From Halichondria panicea (lineage: Eukaryota; Porifera; Demospongiae; Suberitida; Halichondriidae): a DNA stretch of 64,000 nt. The notes below the pieces were generated by a model. The model saw nothing but the letters and a program-made list of their open reading frames with translations, was not told the origin of the DNA and searched no databases. The stretch lies in the NCBI RefSeq assembly GCF_963675165.1, contig NC_087387.1:2841501-2905500 (forward strand), written 5' to 3'. The number at the start of each line of letters is the position of its first letter. The first letter of the stretch is position 1. The position numbers were made by a program, and so were the translations under genes. Of this stretch, positions 1 through 24,118 are shown in pieces.

Positions 1-530
1 ATGGTTGCTCTTTGGAGGTGGTCGTTAATGAAGGTTCCACTGTACCATTAGGGATGCCGCCTGGTATAATTATACATGCAGTGGAACCTCTATAATTATA
101 ACGGAAACCCAAAACAAAGTTTTGCTCTGTTACAGAGAGGTGTTCGTATAGTAACAAGTTTAAGTTTCACGAATCAATTCCTACTTCTATAGCGAACCTA
201 TAGGGACAGTACGAAATGCAAGCTTTGAAAATACTGCAGAGGCAAGCCCTGTATGCAGCTATAGGTTGCATAAAAAATATCTCAGCAATGATTTTCTGCT
301 GATCCAGTATGAGGCTGCTTGCATGCAAATAGGAGCAAGGTGTCCATTTTGCTCAATGTTTCATGCGGTCTACTGTGTCTCCATAATTAAACTCCATTTT
401 ATACGGGCCAGATTGTCGTCATTATTCGTAAAGCAGGGTTACAGTACTGTAACTAATCATCATTTGATAATTTGCCACAAAAATGATTAGACAGTACAAT
501 AATAATTATCTATATAATTATTATACTTAC
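1..530. other. Left edge, no exon seen
   Basis: No EGF exon or other coding exon is visible here. The stretch should be intron or 3' part of the minus-strand EMI/EGF gene, because that gene's last visible exon (531-626) ends in a donor at phase 1. Around 78-104 there is a 'CAGTGGAACCTCTATAA'-type end that resembles the terminal sequence of the element near 9515, so part of this stretch is probably an old inverted-repeat transposon. Confidence 0.5.
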
Positions 531-3500
531 GGTTTTCACAACTAGGGCCAGCATATCCAGTAGGACATGAGCAAGTGTTAATGTCCACACAAGTTCCTCC
601 GTTTTGACAAGGATTTGCACATACAGCTGTATATTGCATGCATGGGACTCAGTGTCATAATGCAATCGTAATCATGCATAGAAATGGTTAAAAGCGTGTT
701 TAGTCAGCTGAAGTAATCTACCAAACTTTATCAGACACCTATGATCAGCAGCTAATTACACAACAAGACACAAGACGATCTTTAACAATATCACGCTTTG
801 TTAATATATATATATATATATATATGTAAGTGGCCGATTACCATGCTGACAAAGATTTCCTTCCCATCCAGTAGCGCACTGGCATTCATCAGGAGAAGTA
901 CATCGACCTTGGTTTTGACATGCTGGCTCACATATTGCTGAAAGTAATGAATAAAAGTATAATAATTATACTGATACAAAATTTGGTAGATGCTAGGCTT
1001 TGACCAACCAAAAATTCTATACTCATGGTTCTGTAGTAATTATTCCAGCATGCAAGTTTTTCATTCAGCATATGTTAGTATATACCTTCTCCACAATACT
1101 CTCCCTTCCAACTTGCTGTACAAGAGCAAGTATTTGGTGCAGTGCAGTGTCCACCATTTTCACATGAAGGGTTACATTCAGCTGAAATAAAATACATAAT
1201 GACTCACAATTATAATATTATTTATAAAGCTCACATTCTTGGCATTGAGGTCCACTATAGTGTTGAAGGCAGTGACACACTCCTGGAGCAATACAGCTAC
1301 CACCATTGTCACACCCTGGCACGCATACCGCTGCATGTATGTATATTGAAAAAGATGACAGGTCATAGACAATTAAAACTCTAGCTATAATTCCTTGGGA
1401 TGTATGAAACTTGACCAAAGATAAATACAAAGTTCAGGCAAAATGGATGTAGACTACTGTATTAGAATGTTTTCATGTAAAAAAACGAAAAAACCTTTGC
1501 AAATAAGCCAAATAAGCAGTATATAGCTCGCATGCAGCTACATTCCGGACATCATATAACGTGCGCTATAATGATATAGAAATAATTATATACCCGGACA
1601 ATTCCAAAGTAATTATATCTCTTGCTGTTTGGTATAATTGTGCATTACCACTGTGAGAAGTAGCCTGCATGCATGCACATTTTACAATTATATATGCTTC
1701 AAAATTATATAGTCATATAAAATATAATACTTACGGGTCTCACAACGATGTCCTTCGTACCCACTATGACATGAGCATATTCCAGAACTGATGCACTTTC
1801 CGTTGATACATTCCGGATCACATACAGCTGATTCATAATAATGTGCATGCATATGCATATTTACATTGACTGTAAATACTTACGAATACAATTTGAAGCA
1901 CTTCCTGTGTAGCCAGGACAGCAGTAGTTTTCAAGGTAAGACTCTGTATAGTATGTAGTGCTATACGCTGTTTTGGAATATTTCCTGCATGCAAAAATTA
2001 TTACAAGTGAAATCGGTAAAATGTGAATGATTGTGTTAGAATTGGCAGTGTTTGTAAAGATAATAATTATATACCAGTCGACGATGGAATGTCCAACTGA
2101 TATAATTATCTCGAAACTATAACTGCATGCAAAGCTAGTTTTTTGGGCCTTTCTTGTGTATATGCCTGTGTTCTATAGTATCCAAAAACGTTCACATGCA
2201 GAAGCTACAAAACTGTTGCCAATCCTAGTTTAATGGCTTAAACATTTTTACTCAAGGCGCGTGGGTAGCCACAGGTTATATATATAGTAGTCATCTGTTT
2301 GTCTCTGTATATTCTAAATCTTATCTTGGCTGCCATAGCACTGCGTTTACAGCATGAATAGTTTCCACACAACATTTTAGTGAGTGGCAGAATTTATTTT
2401 AAAACTTCGTTGTCGACTCTGCCTCTGCATGGAGTCTTTATTAATAACTATAACCACCATGCACGTGGGTTTTGTACACCCAATTAATCTATACAGAGTG
2501 TTCAACTTGTATTAATTTAATTCTACTCATACATTGCAAACAGTGAATACCTGCAGGCCCTGTTCCCAAGGGCCTGGAATCAAGGCTGAAGGACAGGTGT
2601 AAGTAAGCCTATATTATTATAGCTTCATTGTGATGCACAAAGTTGAACAAGTGCAAATTGTTTTGAGAGTGTCTGATTTCCGAATATTATTATAATCTGC
2701 ATGTATATACATGGTGTGAGTACTGGTAAATATTAACTTACACTTGCCGAGAACGTGAACACCTGCTCCATCCCCAAAAACCACATTTTACTGTGTAGCC
2801 TTCAGTCCTCAAAGAATACCTTAAGGTGCTGACTTGCCTAGAGCGTTGCCGATGGTTGACTCGAACACAAACACCCCTACAATAATAACTGTTATCAATA
2901 TAATAATATAAAATTAATTTAAATGGGCGTCGTGATAATTATATATAGCATGAGAATCCTCGTGTTTTATGCAATATACATTATATATACAGGCAACTCA
3001 CCTTCGGGGCATATTTACTTTATTCCCACTACTAATAAAAAAATGTTATGCTGCAGGTAGTGCACATGCATGCACTGCACTGCGTACAGTGGCAGATCTA
3101 GACGGGTTCCATGAAACCCCCCTTTCACACAAGAACCATGCACTGATGATGGCAGATCAACTACTGAACTATATCTATATATATATATAGCTGTACAATT
3201 TAATCGTTGTGACTAACCACAGCTTTAGCATGCCTGCATGCAGGTATAAGATTCATAGCCTGACAAGGCTATAAATATTCTGGTTTCAAATGCACGGTTA
3301 ATTGGTTGCGAATGACATTGCACATGCAAGCCTAAATGCCTTTCTGCAAAGCACGAAACAGCATGCAAATGCTCTCTTTGCGGCACGTCTTTCGATCGCA
3401 ATGTACGGAAACTTGCAATTTCCAATTGAAACAGACTCGCATTCGAAACCAATAAAGAGGAACAGTGCCATACATATATAGTCTAACTAGAGTTGCATGC

Positions 3501-3617
3501 AAGATGATCTATATAGTATTATAATAGTGAGTCTTACTCTGATTGTTGAGCAGTGACTGTCCAACTGATACAACCAATAATGAACGATATATATAGGAGA
3601 CAAAATCCTTTTGCCAT
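531..3617 (-). CDS. Secreted EMI-domain protein with EGF-like repeats (partial, 3' end off window)
   Basis: Eight exons read right to left: 3538-3617, 2742-2876, 1884-1984, 1735-1827, 1235-1330, 1086-1181, 842-937, 531-626. Exon 1 starts at ATG 3617 and encodes a signal peptide ([15 protein letters not shown]...VTAQ) ending in phase 2. Exons 2-3 make an EMI domain, roughly residues 28-105, with CGFWGWSRC and YCCPGY. Five exons of 93-96 bp follow, each one EGF-like repeat with phase 1-1 borders and cysteine spacing C-x3-C-x5-C-x5-C-x-C-x8-C. The exons join in frame without stops, and the last donor (phase 1) shows that the gene continues beyond the left edge. EMI followed by many EGF repeats is the layout of MEGF10/Draper-type engulfment receptors and EMI matrix proteins. 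Whether a membrane segment follows cannot be seen. The gene is divergent from a paralogue on the plus strand. Confidence 0.85.
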
Positions 3618-3894
3618 GATTGACTTGTATAGATCTATAGATTAGCTTCCACACTTTCTTTTGCTGGGTGATCTGCTTTAAAAACAGACTTTAGCTAGAT
3701 CTGCTCACTAGGCGTTTTATAGCAACTTTTATTATCACCATTTCCTGTCAGTGAGCTATATAAATTACCCTAAACTATACAGCAGTAGATAGATCTATAG
3801 TATTAAGACAATTATAGCCTACAAACGTCATCAGTATCCAATTCTGTCAACTGATCTACTGCACTTGATGTTAATATAAGTCTCTAGCAGCGAT
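3618..3894. promoter_or_regulatory. Probable shared bidirectional promoter
   Basis: Only 277 bp separate the start codons of the two divergent EMI/EGF genes. A TATATAAA sequence at 3757-3764 lies about 130 bp upstream of the plus-strand ATG. A minus-strand TATAAAA (3715-3721) lies about 100 bp upstream of the minus-strand ATG. TATA-like words are common in AT-rich DNA, so the individual boxes are weak evidence. The compact head-to-head geometry is the main support. Confidence 0.55.
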
Positions 3895-14445
<10,551 letters not shown>

Positions 14446-15399
14446 GAACTATAATTATATATATCTCTGAACGTAACATTCATATATACCTTCAGATTCT
14501 GTGATGGCATCATTGATCGAAACTTGATAGTGCTACAATTGGCTCTCGTAATTATATATACAGTACAATTACTACAAACCACTGGCCATGATGTTTATAG
14601 CTAAATTTGTGCCAGATTAATCTACGTTTTTTCAGTGATGAAATTATGGAACTGTCTTTGTTTATATTAGAGTCATGTGGATATAATTGTTGTTGCACGC
14701 ATGTGCTAAATGTCAATGGGGTGCGATATATATATATATATCTTTTGCATGCACTGAGATAACTATAATACCTGACTATAGATTCAGGCTGAGGAAAAGG
14801 AATTGCATGGTCTAAGAAGTTCTATAATGCCTCCATACAATTATAGTGTATATCATTATTTATCATCATACCATTGTTTGCCGGCTGATTCATTATAGAC
14901 ATGCAACCATAATTATACGATATAATTATTATTATTATTATGCCCTGCCACACATTCAGATCATATCTGCATGCATGGTTGCCAACAGACTAATAGCTGT
15001 AATTCTACATTTAATTCTAAAAGTTGGGTATACTTCTAGATTTATACACTATACAATCACATGCAGAGCGGGCACGACTCTAAAATTGCATGGGAGTGCA
15101 ATTTTGAGAGCTATTGTGTGCAATCCTTTTATCTCCTCAGCACCCCGGGGCCGTATACCTACAATCCTAGATGCGCCCCTGATTATAGGCCGAGGTTTAT
15201 GAAATAATAGTACCACGGGCGTATAAAGAGAAGAGGGTATGCAACAGGTGCTCTAAAGTAGGCGGCCAGACAGTACATAGTTATGTAACACCGTTATTAA
15301 ATATGCACTATCAAGTGCAACTCAACATCCATAATTGTTGCATGTACAACTATATACAACTATATAGTGGTTGCATGCAAACAACAAAACTACACGTCC
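14446..15399. other. Intergenic, 3' flank of the EGF gene
   Basis: No coding exon is recognised. Near 15206-15260 there is sequence of the form ACGGGCGTATAAAGAGAAGAG that matches one end of the palindromic element at 19643-19861, so a partial copy lies here. The open frame at 14846-15202 has no domain or splice support. Confidence 0.5.
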
Positions 15400-17112
15400 A
15401 CAACATAATCCCAGTGTATTCATTATGATCAAAATGCAAAACTCAGACCATCAGCTCTGACAATCTGCTTATACAAAAAATGTTATGATCACTCTCATGC
15501 GGCCCACTTTGCATTTTGAAAGATAACGACTTGGTTCAGATATAACACGTACACTTGAGATGTACGGCGTATATTACTTCTACCGTACTTTTTCGAATAT
15601 TAAAGGTTAGGTTTGCTAGTGTACTAAAGCATTTTATATGGTGCTATAATTTTTGGCGGAAATATCCAGGTGCCACAACAATTAGAAGAGAGCCAACCTA
15701 CCAATGCGGGGGAAAAGTGGGAAAGCATGGGTGCGGGATTAAAACTATCCACATGCAGGCACAAGACTTCCGATAATACAAGGATGTTGAAACTAGTGAG
15801 CCAGCTAGGGGACACCCATTGTGGGTCAGGAAGCTCATCTAGAGAGACCAAAATCCTACACAAACATACATTTCACAGACTTGATGGATTTGGCCTGTTA
15901 ACAAATGGTTATTGAGTATGCAAGTGAAAACCTATATAGTTGTTGTATATAGGTCAGCCAGCTCTAAAACTCCAAACCTACTAGGCTACAGCCATGCACA
16001 AACATAAATTCCCAAGACTCGGCGTATGCTTATACCCGTGCACCAACTAATTATATAATTAAACTATTATATCCACACACAAATAAATTATCAGCAAAAA
16101 CAAAGAGAATATTGAAAGTTAGTTCCAGCTAGTGGGACACTAGCCTCAATTCCAGGCTAATTTTTCTTTCGGGCCGGAAACGAGGCTATTGAGACATCTG
16201 CATGTTGTAGGTCAGCGAGCTATTACGCTACCAAAGCCTGCATGCTCTATACCCATGCATGCACAAACATAAATGCCTGGTATACATTAATATATGCATA
16301 CCAGGCATTTATGTTTGTGCATTTATATTCGGCCTTGATAAAAATTAATTGAGCATAATAGGGAAAGCAACTATTTTGGTGTTTGGCAATAATCGTTACA
16401 GAAAAATGGTATTGTTGAACAAAATTAGCATAACCAAATCCTTCCACTGCACATACTACGTTAATCAGACGTAAGATGATACATGAGCTTGTACGTGATC
16501 TGGTTGGTGGACAAATAATTGAAACTAGTTATAGTGAGCTATAGTGGACCGACCACCTGTTGGGGTCAAGATTAGGGCTTGAAACTAATAGGTAGATCTA
16601 ACTCTTGGTAGGCACAAAATGAAGCCTACAATATTTTCATAATTATGTTTAGTATAGAACTATAAATAGTTTTTTAGGATAAAAGTTGATGGAACCACAA
16701 ACTATCAGTAGAAACTAGCTGATTAAATGTTTTCTGGTTGGTAAAAAAAGAGGAGTATGCATATACAGTGATTTAAAATACAAGCACACTTCTAATAGAT
16801 TACAGTACAACACTGTTAAATCAAGAATAACTTAAGACTAATGCATTGGGTGATGACTTGCATGGAGACAGACTGTTATATAATAGGCAAACTTTTGAGT
16901 CTAGTCAGGATATAGATTGACCAAAAACCTGTACACTACACCCACAAACATAAATTCCCAAGACTTTATGGTTCTGGCACAAATAAACAGGATGATATAG
17001 AGCAGTGCAACACCTGTCAGCAAGCTCTAAAACCCCAAACTTACTAGATCTAATACCCACAAACATACTTTCCCAAGATTTGGCAGGGCATAATTATGCT
17101 ACAGTATATATA

Positions 17113-17268
17113 CAGAGGAGGTCCGACAGGCGTGGTGCAACTCAAGCAATTAGCCTTTGATTGAGCAATAATTATCCGCCCACACCCCGCCCACGTGGTA
17201 TGTTTTTGCTGAGAGTAATCATACAGGCTAATTACTTGAGCTGCACCGCGCCTGTCGTACCTCCTCTG
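17113..17268. mobile_element. hAT-like MITE, copy 3
   Basis: A 156-bp element with ends CAGAGGAGGTCCGACAGGCG at the left and an imperfect inverted copy (ending CCTCCTCTG) at the right. The flanks are GTATATAT-type on both sides, compatible with an 8-bp duplication, although the AT repeat makes this weak. Confidence 0.75.
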
Positions 17269-18640
17269 GTATATATATATATAGGGGGTAATTTTCCAGG
17301 GTCAAATATTAATTAGCAACTTTTGTGAATTTTATACCATACCCTATAAATGTGTATTATCTTTTATGCGAGGCCTGCACAGTTGCATATATAGGGACCC
17401 TCCAGGCTACAAAGGAATCCCTGTGAGTTAAGCTGTCAAGGGTTTAACCATAGAAATAAGTTAATCGTATAAATTGTGTAATGTTTTCGGAGCCTTAAAA
17501 TTTGCCAAAACGCACAATTTTATGCTCGCATATATAGCACTACAGTATGCATTTATCAGGGCTTACACGGGCCCTAAAAATAATGCTACTTTAATCCCAT
17601 GTGGGCTTTATATGCACTGAAGGCACCTACCAGCTATACTTATATAACAGATACTTAATTAAAATACACTGACCTTGCAATGTCACTGATCTGGCTGATG
17701 GACAGATAGGTCAGCAATCTAAATTAATGCTGTTCTGTTCCACACATGCATGCACTTAATTATTATTAGCCAAAACAAGAGGATATTGAAATTAATTTTT
17801 AGTTACGCCCAGTGGGACACCTGCAAGCGAGCTTATTAAGCACCTGCATGCTTTACCTATGCACAAACATAAATTCCCAAGACTAGATACACCCGGTATA
17901 CAAGGCATTAATTGCTAGTTCCCTGATAACTAATAATTTGAACATTACAATTGTTATACGGGGCATCCATTTTGGTAATAATAAGTTAATGTTATAACTA
18001 TATTGAATACATGTAATGGAAAAATAATACAAATTGCAGATTACATCGTTTTGTTAGTATCAAACTTGAATGTTGCATGGGATTTAAACTACCCAAGGCA
18101 CATTAATCCTAAGATTTATGATCATACATGGTGCAAGATATGCATGTGGTCTGGCTGATGGACAAACAAAAAGGATATTATTATAGTGAGCCAGCTAGGG
18201 GATCAGGAAGCTCTATAATTATATAGATAGACTAAACACCAACACATAATTATCTATACACTATACCCACAAACATAAAAATTCCCAAGACTTAATTGAT
18301 GATTCCATCTGGCTGGACCAACAAACAGGATAGGGAAATTTAATATGTGAGGGGTGGATGTGGAACACCTGCATGTTGCTCTAACATCCCAAAATCTATT
18401 TATATACCACCCACAAACATACTTTCCCAACTTGGCAAAGCATAATTATTCTATATAATTTAATTCTGAATTTCCAAGGGTGTAACAATTGTGAATTTCC
18501 CTGCTAAAATAATATTTTTCGAGGATAGCTTAATTTAGTGGACTAGCTAGCTTGTATATTGAATATGCATTTTCCCAAGTGACGGCTTGGTTGAAATCCG
18601 CAAAATCCACGAACTCAAAAAATACCTGTTACACTGTATA

Positions 18641-18847
18641 TCGTATAGCGGGTATATTTCGAGGGTATGAACTTTCGCGAATTGACCGTTAGAAAGGTTT
18701 TTGCAGATTTAATTTTTGCGGAATAGCAGCCTTTCTGCAGCATGCATGCAATGTGATATTAAATGGGTGGGTATAAATGTTCGCGGTACATGCTTGATCA
18801 GTGAAAACCGCGAATATTTATACCCTCGAAATATACATGCTATACAA
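18641..18847. mobile_element. TIR MITE, GTATAGCGGG family
   Basis: The inverted ends read GTATAGCGGGTATATTTCGA inward, continue into GGGTATAAAT-like sequence, and recur on the other side as a reverse complement. A second copy is at 23952-24118. Non-coding. Confidence 0.65.
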
Positions 18848-19642
18848 TAGCTAGCTTGAATTGCACATGATTCTGAACGAAAAGGAGATTAAATGTTACT
18901 TATATATTGTGTGAGCTATAGAGGGACTCTATACTGTTCCACTCCACCCATGCATGAATGAATGAACTATAAATTATACCTACAAGACTTACGATAAACA
19001 AAAAGGACATAGCATGTATGAGCCAGCCATTATTTACAAGAGGACATGGACAGCAAAAAGCAAAAGTGGTGTGCAAACCCTAGGTTAGCTTAACATTTAG
19101 GTTAGGGTTGTTCAACAATAATTTGCAATTTCAACTATTCAAAAGTGTATAATAATTATAATGATTATTACCAAACACCAAAATAAATGCTATCAAGAGT
19201 AACTTATCTATACTCTGGATGCTATAAAATGAACTGAATACCTATAGTTAATGCATTTATGCGTGATAATACTAACTAACGCTATTTATGCGAGTGTATG
19301 GTTACCATGTTGCATAAATTTGCGACACATAATTTTATATTTTATTCGAGGCCTGTACAATCCCGTTGAAATCGCATGCATATAACTACTGGTACATGGT
19401 ATAGAGGGGAACTCTAAAATCAATACTGTTCCATCCATGTACATGTATGCATAAACTATATATATATATATATACACCCACTAATAATTAAGTATTAGCA
19501 AAAACAAAATTAATTAGAAATTAATTATTAGTTCTACATCTGCATGTTGTAGGTCAGCAAGCTATTAAGCTATCAAAAGCCTGACTGCTCTACCCATGCA
19601 TGCGCATGCACACACATAAATTCCCAAGACTATATACCGTAT

Positions 19643-19861
19643 TACCAAGGGCGTATAAAAGAAGAGAGGGCATGCAACTCCACTATCAGTACACGTAGCT
19701 AGCAGAGTTCAAACGTGTGCATTTGCATGAAGTGCTAAAAATAGAAATTTCTATTTTTAGCATTTCATGCACTGTCATGCACATTCATCCGCCCACGTTT
19801 GAACTCTGCTCACTCATATAGGAGTTGCATGCCCTCTCTTCTTTTATACGCCCTTGGTATT
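19643..19861. mobile_element. Nearly perfect palindromic element
   Basis: The ends ACCAAGGGCGTATAAAAGAA, continuing through GAGAGGGCATGCAACTCC, appear as a reverse complement at the right. A second inner palindrome has arms around GAGTTCAAACGTG and a central hairpin AAAAATAGAAATTTCTATTT. A partial copy lies near 15206. It directly abuts the element at 19858-20072. Confidence 0.75.
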
Positions 19862-20072
19862 ACTAGAATGTTTTGCGAGCATCAAACATTTGCGAATTTT
19901 GCGAGGGTTGATCAATTCGCAACAATATAATCCGCAAAACCTAAATTATTACTGGTAAATACACACGATCCTTGCCAGAACGCAATAGTTAGATCGCAAA
20001 GGGTCAAATTTTCTGCTGATTTGGCTCATTCGCAAAGGTTTTTCATCCGCAAAATATTCTAGTAATATGGTA
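19858..20072. mobile_element. TIR MITE, TATTACTAGAAT family
   Basis: The left end TATTACTAGAATGTTTTGCG and the right end (reverse complement TATTACTAGAATATTTTGCG) are a matched inverted pair. The interior is non-coding. A truncated relative is at 6287-6459. Confidence 0.65.
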
Positions 20073-20535
20073 GATATATATATATTACTTGCATGTTCCC
20101 CTGATAACTAATTTGAACATAACAATGTTATAGACACATATTTTGGTGTTAGGTAATAATGTTATAATTATGAATAATTGAACTACAAATTCTCTGCAGG
20201 TTACATTGTATCTTTAACTTGAATACCACATGGGATTTAAACTATACCACATGCACAATAATATAATTATTCCTATAAGAGTGTGGTCTGGCTGGTCGAC
20301 AAACAAAAAGTATTTGATTATTATAATGAGCCAGCTAGGGGGCACCCATTGTGGGTCAAGAAGCTCATCTAGATAGACTAAAAACCTATACACATAATTA
20401 TCTATATACTGCACCCACAAACATAAATTCCCAAGACTTAATTGATGATTCCATCTGGACCAACAAACAGGATATAGGGATGTGAGCCAGTGGAACACCT
20501 AACAGCTCTAAAACCCCAAACCTAACTAGATCTAC

Positions 20536-20850
20536 AACCCACAAACATACTTTCACAAGACTTAGCAAGGCATAATTATGCTATACATAATGTATGATAA
20601 CCCACAAACATACTTTCACAAGACTTAGCAAGGCATAATTATGCTATACATAATGTATGATAACCCACAAACATACTTTCCCAAGACTTAGCAAGGCATA
20701 ATTATGCTATGCATAATGTATGATAACCCACAAACATACTTTCCCAAGACTTAGCAAGGCATAATTATGCTATACATAATGTATGATAACCCACAAACAT
20801 ACTTTCCCAAGACTTAGCAAGGCATAATTATGCTATACATAATGTATGAT
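20536..20850. repeat. Tandem repeat, 5 x 63 bp
   Basis: Five consecutive 63-bp units begin AACCCACAAACATACTTTC and end CATAATGTATGAT, and fill exactly 315 bp. Units differ by single substitutions (for example TTTCAC versus TTTCCC). The unit is derived from the 'cccacaaacatactttcccaag' block of the surrounding long-period repeat, so it is a local secondary amplification. Confidence 0.92.
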
Positions 20851-21446
20851 GTGCTATTAGTGACTGGAGAGTGTACCAATTAATCCCTATCACATCCAGT
20901 CCAGTAATTGACAGCGTGCAATTACCTGTCAAGTAATTGTCAAGTAATTGCACACTGTCAATGATAATGTATTGTTTCGAATAATGGCCGCGGCCGAAAA
21001 TGTTAATAAAAACTGCAGAGAACTTCATCACAAACGATTAACAATCAATAGTATGGTTACTCGTACAATAAGGGATTAATAGCACGAGTAACAAGCACTG
21101 GCAAGGCTACTAATTGCATGAGGCGTATTGCACTCTTAACTATACTATTAATTATAGGGGTAATTTTCAGGGGTCTAATTTTTGCAATTGGCTGCATACA
21201 ATTTTCGAGATAGTTTAGTGGACCTATAATTATATTGAACATGTATTTTCCAAGTGGCAGTTTGGTTGATATTTGTAAAATCCATGAAAATATTTGTTCT
21301 CGAAAATAACCTGCTACGAATTGCACGTGATTCTGACCAAAAAAGAGGTTAAATTCAACCTAGATTGTGAGCTAGTGGGAATTCTAAAATTAATACTGTT
21401 CCACCCACGCATGCATAGGACTTATTAAACTACAGCCCTCGGTAGG

Positions 21447-21652
21447 CATTCAACTCATCAGAAGAACTGATTGTAACTGACTATAGCGGTGATGTTTTGG
21501 TGTTTAACAAGAAAGGAAAACAAATTCAGCAAATCGAAACATGGGTTTGGCAATATCTCTGGTGTGGCAGTAAACAAGGAAGATAACATCTATGTCTGTG
21601 ACAGCAAACACTGTGTGTACAAGTTCAACAAAAGAGGAGATCCGTTGAACTG
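21447..21652 (+). pseudogene. NHL-repeat protein fragment with a frameshift
   Basis: Two adjoining frames read like NHL beta-propeller repeats. The first gives ELIVTDYSGDVLVFNKKG and continues to about 21540. After a frame shift the second gives GVAVNKEDNIYVCDSKHCV and runs to a TGA at about 21652. The G-[VI]-A-V-[DN]-x-x-[DN]-x-I-Y-V-x-D-S core is typical of NHL repeats, as in TRIM-NHL proteins. There is no start, no splice-consistent continuation, and a break in frame. It is best read as a decayed gene or retrocopy fragment inside the repeat block. Confidence 0.7.
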
Positions 21653-22892
21653 AGACATTTGGGACGAGGGGAAGTGGTTAAAAGGAACTCAACAAAATTG
21701 AAATAACCCTCGAGGGATAGCAGTCACTGTGATTGCCACCAGTCAGGCATTATTCACGAGACTTAAAACAAAAAGAAATTGATATAAAAAGCTGCAAAAG
21801 TAGTACTAATCCATTATTAAGGTTAGTTGAGAAACATCCGTGCAATGTTTCGAAGCCTTAAAATTGGCCAATACAATTTTAGTTTCAATTATTCAAAAGT
21901 TTATATAATGATTATTACCAAAGATACCTATACTAAATCTGAATACTGTAATATTAGTATGCGTACTACTATTTATGAGAGCAGCTAGCAGCTACATGCC
22001 GTATAAATTAATTTGTATCATACAATTAATAGGCTTTTATTCGAGGCCTGTACAATTCCATTGAAATCGCATAGGGACCCTCCTCCAGACTACAGAGGAA
22101 TCCCTGTGAGTTAGTCTGTCTAGCGTTTAGTCGAGGAATATCCGTGTAATGTTTTTGGAGCCTTAAAATTGGCCAAAACGCATAATTTTATGCTTGCATA
22201 TTATATTTCTAGCACTAGTACGGTATCCCATGCATGGGATTTAAAATGCCTAAGGCACATCATACATGGTGCATGCATGTGGTCTGGTAGCCTCGAGACC
22301 AGCCGTTCGTTATCTGAAAGAATGCCTGGTCAAGTTCCAATGTACAACTCGTCTAGCTGAGTCAGCGTTTTACAGCATCATAATGATATTCATGGGTAAT
22401 ACACCTTGTGCATGGGGGCAATTATCGGTCCAAGAAATTCCTGGACCAATTAGACAAGTTGTGCATTGGAACTTGACCAGGAGTTCTTTCAGACACCCAA
22501 CGCTGGTCTTGAGGCTAGTGGTCTGGCTGGTGGACAAACAAAAAGGATATTGAAACCAGACTACAATATTATAGTGAGCCAGCTAGGGGACACCCATTGT
22601 AGATCAGGAAGCTCTATAATTATATAGATAGACTAAAAACCAACACATAATTATCTATACACTATACCCACAAACATAAATTCCCAAGACTTGATGATTC
22701 CATCTGGCTGGACCAACAAACAGGATATAGGGAAATGGAACACCTGCTGTATATGCCATGCAAGCTAGCTCTAAAACACCAGATTAACCTAACACTCACA
22801 AACATATTTTCCCAAGACTTGGCAAAGCATAATCAATTATTATGGGGTAATTTAATATTTTCAAAGACAGGTTAGTGGACTTGTATATTGAA

Positions 22893-22959
22893 ATAGTCTC
22901 GTTCCCAGGCCGAGTTTTCGCGATATAAAAGCGAAAACTCGGCCTGGGAACGAAACTCA
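22893..22959. repeat. Perfect hairpin of the CTCGTTCCCAGGCC type
   Basis: Two arms of about 27 bp (AGTCTCGTTCCCAGGCCGAG..., and its reverse complement) are separated by about 8 bp. Similar short hairpins with 'GCCTCG.TTCCAGGCC' text occur at about 16141-16188 and 26466-26517. These ends resemble the TIRs of the Mutator-like element at 48200-48806. Confidence 0.7.
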
Positions 22960-23951
22960 TATTGAGTGGGCACTTGATTGAATCCACGAAATCCACAAAA
23001 ATGACCTACTATAAGAAAAATAATGGGAGGGCCTATTATATGCATGTGGTTTTTGATTGGAATTTTAGAGTTCAACAGATCGAACAAATTCCAGATAAGC
23101 TTGCAACCCGACCTCCCATCCTAACGGAATGGGCCACGCCCAACTATGTGGCTTGCTGGCCATTATTCAAAAAACGTAATGTACTCTTAGACAAAAGGAC
23201 ATGGACATAAAAGCTGCAAAAATGGTGCCAATCTTAGGTTAGCCTTTTACCTTTTAGGCTTGTTTAAATACCGGTATCGTAATAATTATTATCGTATATA
23301 ATGCTAGAAATGTATGCGTAATACTAACTGCTATTTATGCAAGCAGCTATATACCATGCCGTAAAAATTTGTATCGCAAAATTAATTCGAGGCCTGGGTT
23401 TAACCATAGAAATAGTTTTCAGAGCCTTAAAATTGTCCAAAACACATAATTTTACGCTCGCATATATCTGGGTATCCTATATGCATGGAATTTAAACTAC
23501 CCTACCCAAAGGCACATTATTCCTAAGACTTGTAGTCTGGGTGGACAAACAAACCAGATATCGAAAACAGTCTATAATTACAATTACGAGCCAGCTAGGG
23601 GACACCCATTGTGGGTTAGGAAGCTCTATATAGATAGACTAAAAACCTACACATAATTATCTATCACTACAGGGACCAACACAGGAAAATTTAGTATGTG
23701 CGCCAGTGGTTCATGTCATGCAAGCTCTAACACCCCCAATAACATTCCAAATCTACTATATCTAACAGCCACAAACATACTTTCCCAAGACGTAATTTCC
23801 GAGGGTGTAAAATTGCAAATATCCCTCTATACTTTAATTTTTTTGTGGGCTTGCATAATTATTGAACATCCATTTTCGCGCTTGGCAGTTTAGTTTACCC
23901 GCTATACGGTATAACGAGATTGAATTTTAGCGAAAATGAACCAGCAAGACT

Positions 23952-24118
23952 TACCGTATAGCGGGTATATTTCGAGGGTATAAATGTTTGTGGTTTTATA
24001 ACTGCGAATTTAATATCGCATGCATGCATGCTGCAAAAAGGCTGCTCTTCCTAAATCAGCGAAAACCTTTCTAAAACCATTACCGCGAAAATTTATACCC
24101 TCAAACTATATACGGTAT
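23952..24118. mobile_element. TIR MITE, GTATAGCGGG family, copy 2
   Basis: The left end TACCGTATAGCGGGTATATT continues to TCGAGGGTATAAATG. The right end is its imperfect reverse complement, ending TATACGGTA. The interior shares text with the copy at 18641-18847 (GCATGCATGC..., 'aaaaccttt'). Confidence 0.65.

Noticed and set aside
14446..15202. Transmembrane exon continuing the plus-strand EGF gene
   Set aside because: The frame stops at once whether or not the last donor is used, and no in-phase hydrophobic exon was found downstream.
20536..20850. Direct repeats that might suggest a CRISPR array
   Set aside because: The units are contiguous with no unique spacers, and the window is eukaryotic.
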